From assembly GCA_954871525.1 (NCBI GenBank), contig OX940872.1, forward strand, positions 11,617,180 through 11,681,179: 64,000 bases of DNA, read 5' to 3'. Source of the DNA: Parietaria judaica. Taxonomy: Eukaryota; Streptophyta; Magnoliopsida; Rosales; Urticaceae. A model generated the notes under the pieces. That model was not told the DNA's origin. It did no database searches and saw only the letters and a program-made list of their open reading frames with translations. Numbering within the stretch: position 1 is the first letter of the stretch; every line of letters begins with the position of its first letter. Positions 11,616-22,023 of the stretch are shown here, piece by piece. Made by a program: the position numbers and the translations under genes.

Positions 11616-12249
11616 AGTATATGTATTAGCATCAGTTTTAATTGGTAAAATATTACAAAACAGTATGCAACGAATAACACTTTCGCCGGTACAAAAAGCA
11701 CCAGAAAACGTAACTAATTTTTTTTTTTTATTACTTCCACCAGTGCGTAAAAGTTGTGGCGTGATCTAAGGGCCACAATAGGGACTTTAACCGGCACTTT
11801 CGCTAAAACCACTAGGAAAAGTATTTCTATCGGCGTGCATGAGCTCCGGCAAAAGATTCCCGAAGTCATTTAAAATTGTTTTTGAGGAGCTGAAAAAAAG
11901 AAGGTATTTTGCGCCTTTCTATCTTTTATTAGTCATCGTATATTTTTACATTTCTCTGTTAACCTTTTTATCATCAGTAAAAGAATTTCTTTCAATTTTT
12001 GTGTATCATAAAAGATTGAATATATTGAACATAGTCCATATATTACAAGTTCAAGTGTTCATTTAGTACTCATTAATTTACTGTTCAATTTATAGTATTC
12101 AAATTATTATGAAGATAAAAAAAGATATACAACTTTGTGGTTAAACTTTTTTTAAAAAAAAAAAAAAAAAAAGACCTTTTCAATTGATGATGAAAAAAAT
12201 TATCGAAACAATTTTTTTTTAAAATTATTAGAATCTGTTATTATCTTTT

Positions 12250-13592
12250 GGGATAATAACGGCAAAAATAGCCAAAGTTAGGTCAAGTGTGCAAATAAGT
12301 GGCCAAACTGATTTAATATCGGCATAAGTAGCCAAAGTTTACCAAACCGTGGACAGTACAAATTCCATCCATTTCATGTCAACGCCGTTAGCCACGTCAT
12401 TTCCACAAGTGTTGAGCTTTGGCCACTTATTTGCACACTCAGCCTAACTTTAGCCACTTTTGCCGCTATTATCCCTTATTTTTTACGTTCCAAAGTATTT
12501 TTTAGGGTTTATCTAGATATTTTTTGTTATTTTTTTTCTTTTTCTTAAGATTTGACTAAAACTTTTTCCGAAAGAACTGATTCCGTTTTTAAAATTTAGA
12601 ACGCTGAATATCACTCTCAATTTTGAAAACATTAAAATGTGTTATCGGTTTCACATGTAATTTACGATCATAGGATTTGACATAAAACGTCTATATACTT
12701 AATTGTTAGGGACCATCAATGATTTCAAAATAAAAAATTTAACAGTAGCATCAATGATTTGATATGGGTTTTGAGATTAGAGAAAGTGACTAATACCTTC
12801 TTGTTCTATTTCTTATTCCGTAAGATGGTTTTCTTTTTATTTTTTCTATTTCAACCCCTAAATCACGATCAAGTAATTTGTACAGGGCCGAGAACCTCAA
12901 AAATTTGTTAGTACTGTCTATCCCGTACCCTGGTGAACCAAACAGAGCGTAAGTTTTCCAAGCATGGAGAGGCTAAACTAATCACTAGTAACCCATACAT
13001 TTTGCGCAAAGTTAACAAAAATGGTTTTTTTTCGTAAGTTATGTGTGGTGATTTCAAATGACTAAGTCCATAAAAGCATGGTACAATAAAATTTCATAAA
13101 ATTAATAATATCAATAAAATAAAATAATGGTCCCTAACAATTAAATATATAGAGGTTTTATGTCAAATCCTATGTATGTATATTACATGTGAAACCGATA
13201 ACACATTTTAATGTTTTCAAAATTGAGAGTGATATTCAGCGTTCTAAATTTAAAAAACGGAATCAGTTCTTTCAGAAATCAAGTTTTAGTCAAATCTTAA
13301 GAAAAAGAAAAAGAAAAAGAAAAAAATAGATAAACCCTAAAAATACTTTGGAACGCAAAAAAATAAGGGATAATAGCGGCAAAAGTGGCTAAAGTTAGGC
13401 CGAGTGTGCAAATAAGTGGCCAAAGCTCAACACTTGTGGAAATGACGTGTCTAACGGCGTTGACATGAAATGGATGGAATTTGTACTGTCCACGGTTTGG
13501 TAAACTTTGGCTACTTATGCCGATATTAAATCGGTTTGGCCACTTGTTTGCACACTTGGCCTAACTTTGGCCACTTTTGCCGCTATTATCCC
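12250..13592. mobile_element. Mutator-like foldback element (non-autonomous), 1343 bp
   Basis: Near-perfect inverted arms of about 465 bp (12250-12715 and 13128-13592) surround a 412-bp centre. The termini are GGGATAATAACGGC on the left and GCCGCTATTATCCC on the right. A perfect 9-bp target duplication TTATCTTTT lies at 12241-12249 and 13593-13601. Long terminal inverted repeats with 9-bp duplications are the mark of the Mutator superfamily. No transposase is encoded, so it must have been moved in trans. Within each arm the outer 236 bp (12250-12480 or so) is itself bounded by related inverted ends. Confidence 0.88.
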
Positions 13593-14035
13593 TTATCTTT
13601 TTAAAATTGCAAAGCATAAATTTTTTTCATTTGGAACACAGTAACCTACATTTACATTTTGTTAGCTAATAATGAATTATAAATCCCTATAGTTTTACAT
13701 ATTGTATACTGTTGCACATGGCAATCACAGATTTTCTTGTTCAAAATGTTGCCAACAACCTGCCTAATAGTAGGAATCTGCTCATAAATATAGCAATTTG
13801 TTTGTTTGTTTCGTTCATATTGATATGATTTGTAGGGTATTTGAGAAGTACAATTGATTAATCCACAATCATGTTTCGCTTTCTTCCAATTAATTATGAA
13901 AATACACTTCAGAAAATATGAAAATACAAACTTATGGAAGTAGGTAGTCGTTTGAACTGGCATTGATGGGCTCAATATTATAGGCCCAGTATCAAAGCCA
14001 GACTTGGCCCAAATACATATTTCAAGCCACATATT

Positions 14036-14400
14036 GGGCCCGTTTGACATTGCTTAAGTTTTACAAAAATTATTTTTTGTTTAGGTAAAAAAACAAACTG
14101 CTTTTAAAAAAATTTATAGGTGTTTGGTAAATTGATTATAAAACAGTTGCTTGTAACAAAAACTAATTTAGCGTTTGATAAAAAAAATTATTTAGGCTAA
14201 AATGACTAAAATATACTAAAACCGTATTTTTGTTTTTAGAAAAAACTTAAGGATATGAATTCTAGCTATTACGATTCATGTACAAAAATTAAAATCGATT
14301 TTGAGTTTTTTGGAAAAACAATTTTGCCAAACACCTAAAAAACGGTTAAGTTTATTTTAAAAACAAAAACAGACCTAAATAAGTTGTGCCAAACACACCC
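14036..14400. mobile_element. 365-bp MITE with 3-bp target duplication
   Basis: Termini GGGCCCGTTTGACA and, inverted at the right, GGGTGTGTTTGGCA. It is flanked by ATT at 14033-14035 and 14401-14403. Copy 1 of the duplication has the unoccupied site CACATATTATATAT at about 8249-8262, which confirms the insertion and the 3-bp duplication. The short duplication and GGG(N)GTTTG ends suggest the PIF/Harbinger superfamily. Confidence 0.85.
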
Positions 14401-14520
14401 ATTATATATATTTGGATATTGAGGCAAATGCCTAAGTTTATCAACAAAAATGTTTAAACGTAGGTTAAAAAATTTAATGTCGAATACTCAAGTTTATCAC
14501 TATACTCCATTTTAATACAG

Positions 14521-15085
14521 GCTTTCAGATACTATATAATGAATACTTACGCCACCGATTGTTTATTGCAAAATCACCACAAATTTAACACAAGTATTTA
14601 TTTGCACCAAAGGTTATAACATGGATACTTATGCCACCGATTTCGAGAGAGGCGGTAACACAAATATTTTAGAATATAAAAAATTACGAAGATACAAAGT
14701 CTAGGTGTCTAAGTACGTTCTAGGGATAATCAAGATAATAGAACTCATGCCATCGATTTTTTGTTGAACATGCAATATATGTAAATATTAATAAAAATTA
14801 ATATCGAATGAAAAATAAAAGTTACCACAAGGAATTAAGGATCGCGCTCGACACGCGTCAGGCACGTGACTCCCACGAACACTATCTCATGAAATTGAAT
14901 AAACTCAGGTTGCATGTTAACAAATCTTACGATCATATTAGTTTATTGACAAGTTAATAAATGTTTCATAGTATGATTCGAATATCAAATATGAGACTAA
15001 TCATCAATCAATAGTCAATGGCACTAATCATGCCTTTCCAATTATAACAGCCTAAGTTTTCAAGTGTCTGAACGTTTATATTCTT
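14521..15085. other. AT-rich intergenic DNA
   Basis: No coding or structural feature recognised. Confidence 0.5.
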
Positions 15086-15622
15086 TAGGATAATTACGGC
15101 AAAAGTGTTGATCAAGTAGTACTCAATACATTGCACTAGTAGATATTTAGGATTTTTTTTTTTGTACTGCAAAATATGTTTTTATCATAAAGAGGGGACT
15201 CAAATAATCAAAATAAATAATAAAAAAATTAAATTAAATAGAGTGCGCCTATATTTCGCTATTAATTTTTCTTTTAAGGGTTTCACTCTATTAATGTTTA
15301 TATTACATATTAAACGATCTAATAATGTTATTTTAATAAAAAAATGCACGGAACTACTATTTACTAAACTTACGCATTTTACTTACTACGAAACCAATTT
15401 TTATTCCCGCACCGGTGTAGTCTACTACTCTTTAAATGCTTGATTTATTTTCTCCTTTTAAATTTTCGGTTAACATTAACCCGTTAAGCAAATACACGCT
15501 GTCTGAAAAGAATAAAAGCTTCGATTATTCTTTTACCTACTAAAAAAAGAACTGAAATACGTACGGAGTACAGATGACTACACCTTTATGAGTACTTTTG
15601 CCATTATTATCTTTTGTAATTA
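15086..15622. mobile_element. Possible degenerate relative of the Mutator-like element
   Basis: The left end GATAATTACGGCAAAAGT and the inverted right end GATAATAATGGCAAAAGT resemble each other and the termini of the element at 12250-13592. No clean target duplication was found and there is no transposase frame. A frame at 15162-15443 inside has no recognisable domain. Confidence 0.4.
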
Positions 15623-16137
15623 GGTCCGATCAACATTAAGCAAAGTCACGTATGTGTGAAAAGCATAAATCTTCTGTATTTCCCCAGATACAATCTCTTC
15701 ATTTTCAATTGAAGTATAAGGTCACCACACGACTTAGTTATTTTATTTTATTAACACACGAAAACTGATCTAAGAATAAATAATGGCATGTGGCTTGCTT
15801 AAATTAAACAATTCATTGCGACGCGGAAAATGCCTTCATTTCGTTTCAAGAAAATTACTCTTTCTTGAAAAGTAGTTTTGTGATCGTAAAATATTATGGA
15901 TTTATTCATGAGGTACTTATTAATAAAAACTTGTAGTAACTTGTAATAAGTCATGCTAAATTAGGAACCTAGTCAAGTTTTAATCTCAACATGTTTGTTA
16001 TATGTATACCACATATGGATGTATTTGTTAATTTATATACTTATAAAAATAAACATCACTAGGTATATTTACGAAAAAGGTGTCCAAAAATATATGAAAG
16101 TCTCGTATTCCCTTTTTTGATGAAAATATTCCTACGA
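15623..16137. other. AT-rich intergenic DNA
   Basis: Nothing recognised. Confidence 0.5.
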
Positions 16138-16632
16138 TGTCTATTAAGAATATAAAGTGAGTCAACACTAATATCAGGTAGTTAGAGTGAGTCAACACTC
16201 GTATCACGAAGTCAACACTGAGTCAACGCTCATGTCAAGAAGCGACATAACTCAAGCTTCTTCATCAATGGTCCTCAAGCTTCTTCATCAATGGTCCTCA
16301 AGGCCTTTCTCGCTGTTCCTCGGTTCCTTGTTGGTCAAATACTCGTCGACCTGTTCATGGAAGACCTTCGTCGACCTTATGTCGACGACCTTCCTCGCAA
16401 GTGACCTTCGTCGACCTTATGTCGACGACCAACATCAAGTAGACTTCATCGACCAGACTTCCTCGAGCATACTTCCTCGAGAAGCATACTTTGTCGATTG
16501 TCTCTTCATCAGCAACAAGCTTCGTCGTCTTACAGCCAGCGACAAGCTCTCTCAATTAATCTTCCTGAGCACCACCTTTCTCATAGACTGGCATCCTTCG
16601 TCGACCAGAGCTCTTCTTCAGCCCTTCTTCAT
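16138..16632 (+). repeat. Left direct repeat (5' LTR, truncated)
   Basis: Shares with 18275-18690 the series GAGTCAACACTC, AACTCAAGCTTCTTCATC and tandem CCTTCGTCGACCTTATGTCGAC units. A 22-bp tandem duplication CTTCTTCATCAATGGTCCTC occurs near 16257-16300 and is single in the right copy. Confidence 0.75.
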
Positions 16633-18274
16633 CAATCTTCCTTCCTGCCTGGAAGATTTGCTGGTCTTTACTTCGAATTCAAAGAAGGAAGCTCATCAGA
16701 TCACGGCCAGGATATCAGGGAAGCGTCATATCGGGTTTGTTTTTCAAAACCTGATTCTTTATTCTTCTTGAGTTCTACAACTTTTTCCGATTTCGATGAT
16801 GAACATGGAATTGCAAGTTGTGAGCAAGAACGCAGCGAAGTGTGCGATTATTCAAGATCACTCATCGACCCTCACTCCGATCATCAAGAAGTTGTTTATT
16901 TGTATTCTGGTTTTTCACCGGAGACAACGATTCTCTTCCTGTTCATCTTTTGGGTTCATCATCCAGTTCAATCGGACATGGATTAGCAGAAGGAGTAGTT
17001 CAGATTCCACCATTAAAGCTCGTGTTAGAGCTCACCCTCAGTCATCGTTGATCATCATATGAGCGATAGTTTTTCCGGCTCTTAGCTCAGATCAGCGTCA
17101 TATTTTTTGCCCATTATCAAAACAGGAATCTGAGAATCAAGTATGGTCCTTGTTTTCTCAAGTTCTTGTCAGCGTCAGTTATTCCTTTGAATCGAAGATT
17201 CATGAAGATCCAAAGCTGTCAAGAATAAGATTGAGATTCTTGATGGATTTGTTCACGGATCAGTTCATAAATCTAATCAAAATTTGGGTTTCTTGAAGAT
17301 CCCTTGGTCAATACTTGGTCAATTCTTGGATCTCGTTATGGCTGCGAATTTTTATGGCATCGATACGCTGTTCGGTCAGGGGTGTGAGGATCTTCGATCT
17401 ACATTTGTTCCGTTCATGGTAATTTCTTGAAAAAGTCCAGGAGGATCTCAAGCTCGCACTTCTCCGAAGAGGACGAGAAATTCTCGGCTTTTCCTTGCGT
17501 CATCTACCGAGGACCGAGGAACGTCTCACGAATGTCTATCTCCCGCCGAACTCGTAAATGCTCTCTTGAAACCGATGAAAACATGATTCTCTTCTATCCT
17601 TTTCTCTCGAGGATCAGGTTTGTCGATCATTTTTGACATTTGACGAAGATTGTTCGTAGAACCTCTTCGTCAACCTCGTCGATATCATAGCTAGTCGACA
17701 CTCCAGTTTCAAGTGACTCTCCTATACTTCATCGTCAGTATTTCAGGACCAACAGATATCGTTCACACCAAGTTACCTCGTCGTCAATTCAAAGAGCTTC
17801 TGTGTTATTCGATTTTCATCGCTTCTTCAAGCGTGCGAAAACCAGAATCTCCGACAAAGCATGGCTCTTGAGGAAACTAGTCTGTCCAAGTTCTCTCTCT
17901 CCGACGATTTGGTTCTAAGTCTTCATTCTTGCGTTCTATGGAAGCACTTCGCTTCTTCAATTTTTGATAGCTTCGCAACGTTTTTTCAAGTTTGAGCTAT
18001 TATTCAGGCTCTCTCTGTTCGTTGACTTTCACGAGTTTATCAAAATGCAAAAAATTAGCCACTGGATCATTAAGAGTTGTGCATAAAGCCTTCATAAAAA
18101 GGAAATTATTGAGAAGAAGGTTATGACAAAATTAGCCACTAGAATGGAGTATCATCGGTTATTCATCGAGATTTTTCTTCAACTCTTCGTCAAGAATTCG
18201 AACAAGTTCCTGCCTACATTCAGCATGCCTTTTATGTCCAAGATGAAACTCCTTGTTGGTCCATTTTGAGGGGG

Positions 18275-18900
18275 TGTATTAAGAATATAGAGTGAGTCAA
18301 CACTCATATCAGGAGGTCAGAGTGAGTCAACACCGAGTCAACACTCATGTCAAGAAGCAAAATAACTCAAGCTTCTTCATCAATGGTCCTCAAGGCCTTT
18401 CTCACTTTTCCTCGGTTCCTTGTTGGTCAAATGCTCGTCGACCTGTTCATGGAAGACCTTCGTCGACCTTATGTCGATAACCTTCCTCGCAAGTGACCTT
18501 CGTCGACCTTATGTCGACGACCAACATCTAGCAGACTTCCTCGAGAAGCATACTTCCTCGAGCGTCTCTTCATCGGCGACAAGATTCGTCGTCTCTTAGC
18601 CAGCGATAAGCTCTCTCGATCAATCTTCCTCAACACCTTTCTCTTAGACTGACATCCTTCGTTGACCAGATCCTTCATCGAAGCTGATCTCTTCAGCTTT
18701 TATTTCATTTGTTGTACTTTGTACTTTCATTTACCTAGTACTATTGTACTGTACAAAAGGTTGCCTATACATAAAGGTCTCTCTTGTCTTCATTTGTAAC
18801 ATTACAATATAGAATCCTTCGGATTCAGTCACTATAGATAAGAATCTCACATGTTCATTCCTGAATTCTCTCTATCTTTTCTTTATTGTTTTACTCAAAA
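18275..18900 (+). repeat. Right direct repeat (3' LTR)
   Basis: Begins TGTATTAAG after the polypurine tract. Its second half (18690-18900), with TTGTACTGTACAAAAGG and CCTATACATAAAGG, looks like an LTR promoter and R region and has no counterpart on the left. The right end is approximate. Confidence 0.65.
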
Positions 18901-19812
18901 ACTCAATAAAGTCAAAATATAAATTCGTGCGTAGGCAATCAATTGATTCGTAACTTTAATTTTTTGTTAATTCCTAAATAAGTCATATATAACATCAACT
19001 TTGACCCTAAGAATATAATTCTATTAGTTTAACTACAAAGAAAATAATTTTGACATCTTAAAGATCGCATTCCATGCCAATAACAAAATCGTTGGAATTT
19101 AATCTATACATGAATTGAATACCTAATAAATGTTCAATAATGACAAGTTATAATGTGAAGACTGGCATCTCTTATGCGAAGAGTGGTATCTCTTGAGGTC
19201 AAAAATCATTATCCGAATTTGGTTCCGACTTTTGGTGAAGTAGTTATTTTTTGTAGTTATTTTTGCATCCCAAGTGGTTCGTTGAAGGGGATGACAGTCA
19301 CCTTCTGAAGGGTTGTGACTTGTGAAGTGGCTAATACTTCTATAACTAAATGTAAATATTTAAAAAAACCATAACTTGATTTCTCCGAATTCGCTCCCAC
19401 TCTCTCTACAATATTTTCACAAACGTGGTATTGCTTACGATTGGATTTTCACGCCGCCTTGGGATTTTTCGGCAAAAAGGCTTGTCGTATCTACTATCTT
19501 GAGTGTTCTTGCGTGTTGACTCGAAGGAATTCTTGAGTGCTCGAAACACTATTAGGAAAGCGTATTCTTGCGTGATTCAACCCTTGATGTATTCAATCTA
19601 GAAGAAATTTCTAACAAAATTAGATATATCTCCTCACTTTCAACTATCAATTTTTGGGTATATTTGCCGCAATAATCCAATTTAGTACTATGAATGTTCC
19701 TCCCTCCTTGGTTTAAAATATGAACATAATCAACGTGTCTTTGTTATCTTTCTTTTACGTTTATTCTTTGCTTTGGCCAAATGTAGTATCTACAATCTAG
19801 TATATCTTTATT

Positions 19813-19850
<38 letters not shown>

Positions 19851-20025
19851 ACGTATAATGTGTATGTTACGTATAATGTGGCGTGAAGCAGCCTATTAAT
19901 ATAATTTTTCGTAATTTAAGCTGACAAAGAAGGTCATCAATGAGGATCGTGTCAATTATATATCAGGTATTAACCAGGACAATCATTTTATAATAATGTT
20001 TCATATTGAAACCAAATTCCAAGCC
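18901..20025. other. Intergenic DNA upstream of nicotianamine synthase
   Basis: Mostly AT-rich. An AT microsatellite lies at about 19816-19847, followed by an 18-bp direct duplication TGTTACGTATAATGTG at 19847-19880. The last few hundred bases are presumably the nicotianamine synthase promoter; no iron-response element could be assigned with confidence. Confidence 0.5.
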
Positions 20026-20033
20026 TATAAATA
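20026..20033 (+). promoter_or_regulatory. TATA box of the nicotianamine synthase gene
   Basis: TATAAATA in GCCTATAAATAGTTC, about 94 bases before the ATG, implying a leader of roughly 65 bases. Confidence 0.75.
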
Positions 20034-20126
20034 GTTCAGAAGCTACAACATATCGACCACATCCAAGACGAGCAATTCACCATTTTCCTTCACTCACAAC
20101 TCGTCCCACACAAACAGCTTTCTCCA

Positions 20127-20981
20127 ATGGCTTTCTCACAAGTCTCCGAGTCCGAGTCCGAAATCCCGTCCGCTGCTCTTGTCTCCCGTGTCATGAAGCT
20201 CCACGGGGCGATTTCTCTTCTCGACTCGCTTCAACCCTCAAACCAAGTCAACTCTCTTCTCACCGAGCTTGTCAACCTCTGCATCGTCCCTTGCACGATC
20301 GACATCGAGGACTTGCCCGACGATCTCAAGCCAAAATGCCAGGAACTCATTGCCCTATCCGGCGAAGCGGAGGGGCTTCTAGAGCTCAAGTTCGCATCTC
20401 TTATCGTGAAAACCCTAAATCCTGTCGAGAATCTCACCCTCTTCCCTTACTATAATAACTACATGAAGCTTGCAAGTTTGGAGTACAACATGCTTGCAGA
20501 AAACGGGGTTCTTAAACCGAAGAAGGTAGCGTTTTTAGGGTCGGGGCCGATGCCGTTGACGTCCATTGTCTTGGCCAGGAGCCACTACAAGACGACGCAG
20601 TTTGACAACTTTGACTTCGACGAAACGGCCAATGCACTGGCTTGGCAGCTCGTGGTGTCGGATGTCGACCTAGCGAAGAGGATGAGGTTCGAGACAACCG
20701 ACGTCAAGGATGTGAAGGAGAAGCTCGGCGATTACGACTGTATTTTCTTGGCGGCACTTGTGGGAATGAAGAGAGAGGAAAAGCTAGAGATCATGGCGCA
20801 TGTGCGGAAGTACATGAAGGAAGGTGCGGTTCTGCTCGTTAGGAGCGCCAAAGGAGCTCGGGCTTTTCTCTACCCAGTGATCGAGGCACGTGACATGGTC
20901 GGGTTTGACGTTCTTGACGTTTTCCACCCCTCAGACGAGGTGATCAACTCCGTCATTCTGGCCCGAAAGCCTATCTTCTGA
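20127..20981 (+). CDS. NAS: Nicotianamine synthase, intronless, short C-terminus
   Basis: Condenses three S-adenosyl-methionine molecules into nicotianamine, releasing methylthioadenosine; nicotianamine chelates iron, zinc and copper for transport in plants. The 284-residue frame is intact and intronless, as is usual for the family. Visible motifs: GEAEG at 79-83, FPYYNNY at 106-112, the SAM-binding GSGPMPLTS at 138-146, TTDV at 190-193, FLAALVGM at 207-214, RSAKGARAFLYP at 239-250 and FHP at 266-268. LL at 84-85 and YMKL at 112-115 fit the dileucine and tyrosine sorting-type motifs described for rice NAS. The start lies in CCAATGGC after a TATA box. Plant family members are usually about 315-325 residues. 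This one stops right after VILARKPIF, so the variable cysteine-containing tail is missing, which may be natural variation or a truncation. Family assignment is very secure. Confidence 0.96.
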   Translation: MAFSQVSESESEIPSAALVSRVMKLHGAISLLDSLQPSNQVNSLLTELVNLCIVPCTIDIEDLPDDLKPKCQELIALSGEAEGLLELKFASLIVKTLNPVENLTLFPYYNNYMKLASLEYNMLAENGVLKPKKVAFLGSGPMPLTSIVLARSHYKTTQFDNFDFDETANALAWQLVVSDVDLAKRMRFETTDVKDVKEKLGDYDCIFLAALVGMKREEKLEIMAHVRKYMKEGAVLLVRSAKGARAFLYPVIEARDMVGFDVLDVFHPSDEVINSVILARKPIF

Positions 20982-21587
20982 TGATCAGTTTCGCTGCCTA
21001 TAGCTAATAAGGATCATGAGATGGTCCAGCTTTAAGGAGTAATTGTTTTGCTTCTTCGATCTCTCATATTATGTGTGATGTCTTAGTTACTTATTCCGCA
21101 ATTTTTTTTTAAGTATTAAGGGTTTTAGTAATTAGTAATTCTGCAATGTATCAGCTTTATAACTTCTATATGAAGTTGTGGCATAATACTATTGTTCCAA
21201 TGTCATGTATTTGTTTAGCATATATGAAAAATATGTCGTATGACAGGATGTCAAATATATATGCCTCTCCTCTGCCTTAAAGACGACATAATAACAAGAA
21301 ATGATATGTTTTGTAAACGACATGTATATTTTGGAAACGACAACTTTATGTAAGCAAAAACAATCGAGTAAAAGTTCCAATTTTAAAAATGTGGTTTAAA
21401 TATTCTATTATTCGAATTCGAACTAGTTGAAAACGATTGAAATGTATTAATTAATTATATCATAAATCGTAATAACAGGATATGGGTTGATGTAGTACGT
21501 ATACATGTCTTTCATTAGTTATTAATTTATTTACCGCACATTTTTTAAAGTATATTGTGTAAAAAATTTGCTTTATCAAGAACATTT
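20982..21587. other. 3' flank of nicotianamine synthase up to the gypsy insertion
   Basis: AT-rich, presumed 3' UTR and terminator region. No other gene. The young gypsy element begins 607 bp after the stop codon. Confidence 0.6.
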
Positions 21588-22000
21588 TGATGGATTCGCC
21601 GGGCTGGTGTATCGGAGAAGGAAGCGGGCCGCACGGGCTTAATATTTATTAAGCCCTTTTAAGCTTTATTTATTTATTTCAGCAAATAGGAATAAAGCCT
21701 TAATTAATTGTTTAGGCAATTTAATTAAGTAATTAGAATAAAAGCCCATAATACAAGCCCATTAGGTCCCACTGACCTAATATTGTCGCCTGCTATGCAC
21801 AGGTGGGGTTTTTAGTTTTGGATTTGCTTTGCGCCGTCAAGACTCTCTCGGGAGAACATCGTCCGTGTTCTCGAAGGTTCGGACGTGATTTGTTGTTGAT
21901 TTCTATTCAATAAACATTAAAGGGGATTCACGATTTGTGGATTCCCGTCGGTATTATTTCTCGCGGCGTTTTGTCGTTTAAATCAGCCCGAGATACATCA
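21588..22000 (+). repeat. 5' LTR of the young gypsy element
   Basis: Identical by eye to 26599-27011. Its first 55 bases contain, in the 3' copy, the end of the pol reading frame. Confidence 0.97.
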
Positions 22001-22003
22001 AAT

Positions 22004-22015
22004 TGGTATCAGAGC
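22004..22015 (+). other. Primer-binding site (tRNA-Met)
   Basis: TGGTATCAGAGC, a perfect match to the common plant initiator tRNA-Met primer site, three bases after the LTR. Confidence 0.93.
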
Positions 22016-22023
22016 AGTTTTCG

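Larger units (their letters stand above)
11616..14520. repeat. Segmental duplication, copy 2
   Basis: Same-strand counterpart of 7426-9050, enlarged by two transposon insertions (12250-13592 and 14036-14400) and by additional sequence around 11975-12249. Loss of about 600 bp relative to copy 1 at 14403-14410 is explained by the insertion in copy 1. Confidence 0.8.
16138..18900 (+). mobile_element. Non-autonomous LTR retroelement (TRIM/LARD-like)
   Basis: Two direct repeats of over 400 bp frame about 1.6 kb of sequence without recognisable gag or pol. The right repeat starts TGTATTAAGAATATAG at 18275, immediately after a polypurine tract TTTTGAGGGGG, as expected for a 3' LTR. The left repeat starts TGTCTATTAAGAATATA at 16138 but resembles the right only to about 16632. 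The 3' half of the left LTR and the primer site therefore seem to be lost or replaced. The right LTR continues to about 18900. Open frames here (for example 16187-16771) have no known domain. Right boundary and target duplication are undetermined. Confidence 0.65.

Noticed and set aside
16187..17062. Overlapping serine-rich frames in the non-autonomous LTR element
   Set aside because: Composition follows the CTTCGTCGAC repeats; no known domain and no homologous frame in the right LTR.
22003..22023. Upstream extension of the gypsy Gag frame to 22003
   Set aside because: It would start at a TTG inside the tRNA primer-binding site; ATG 22024 is the natural start.
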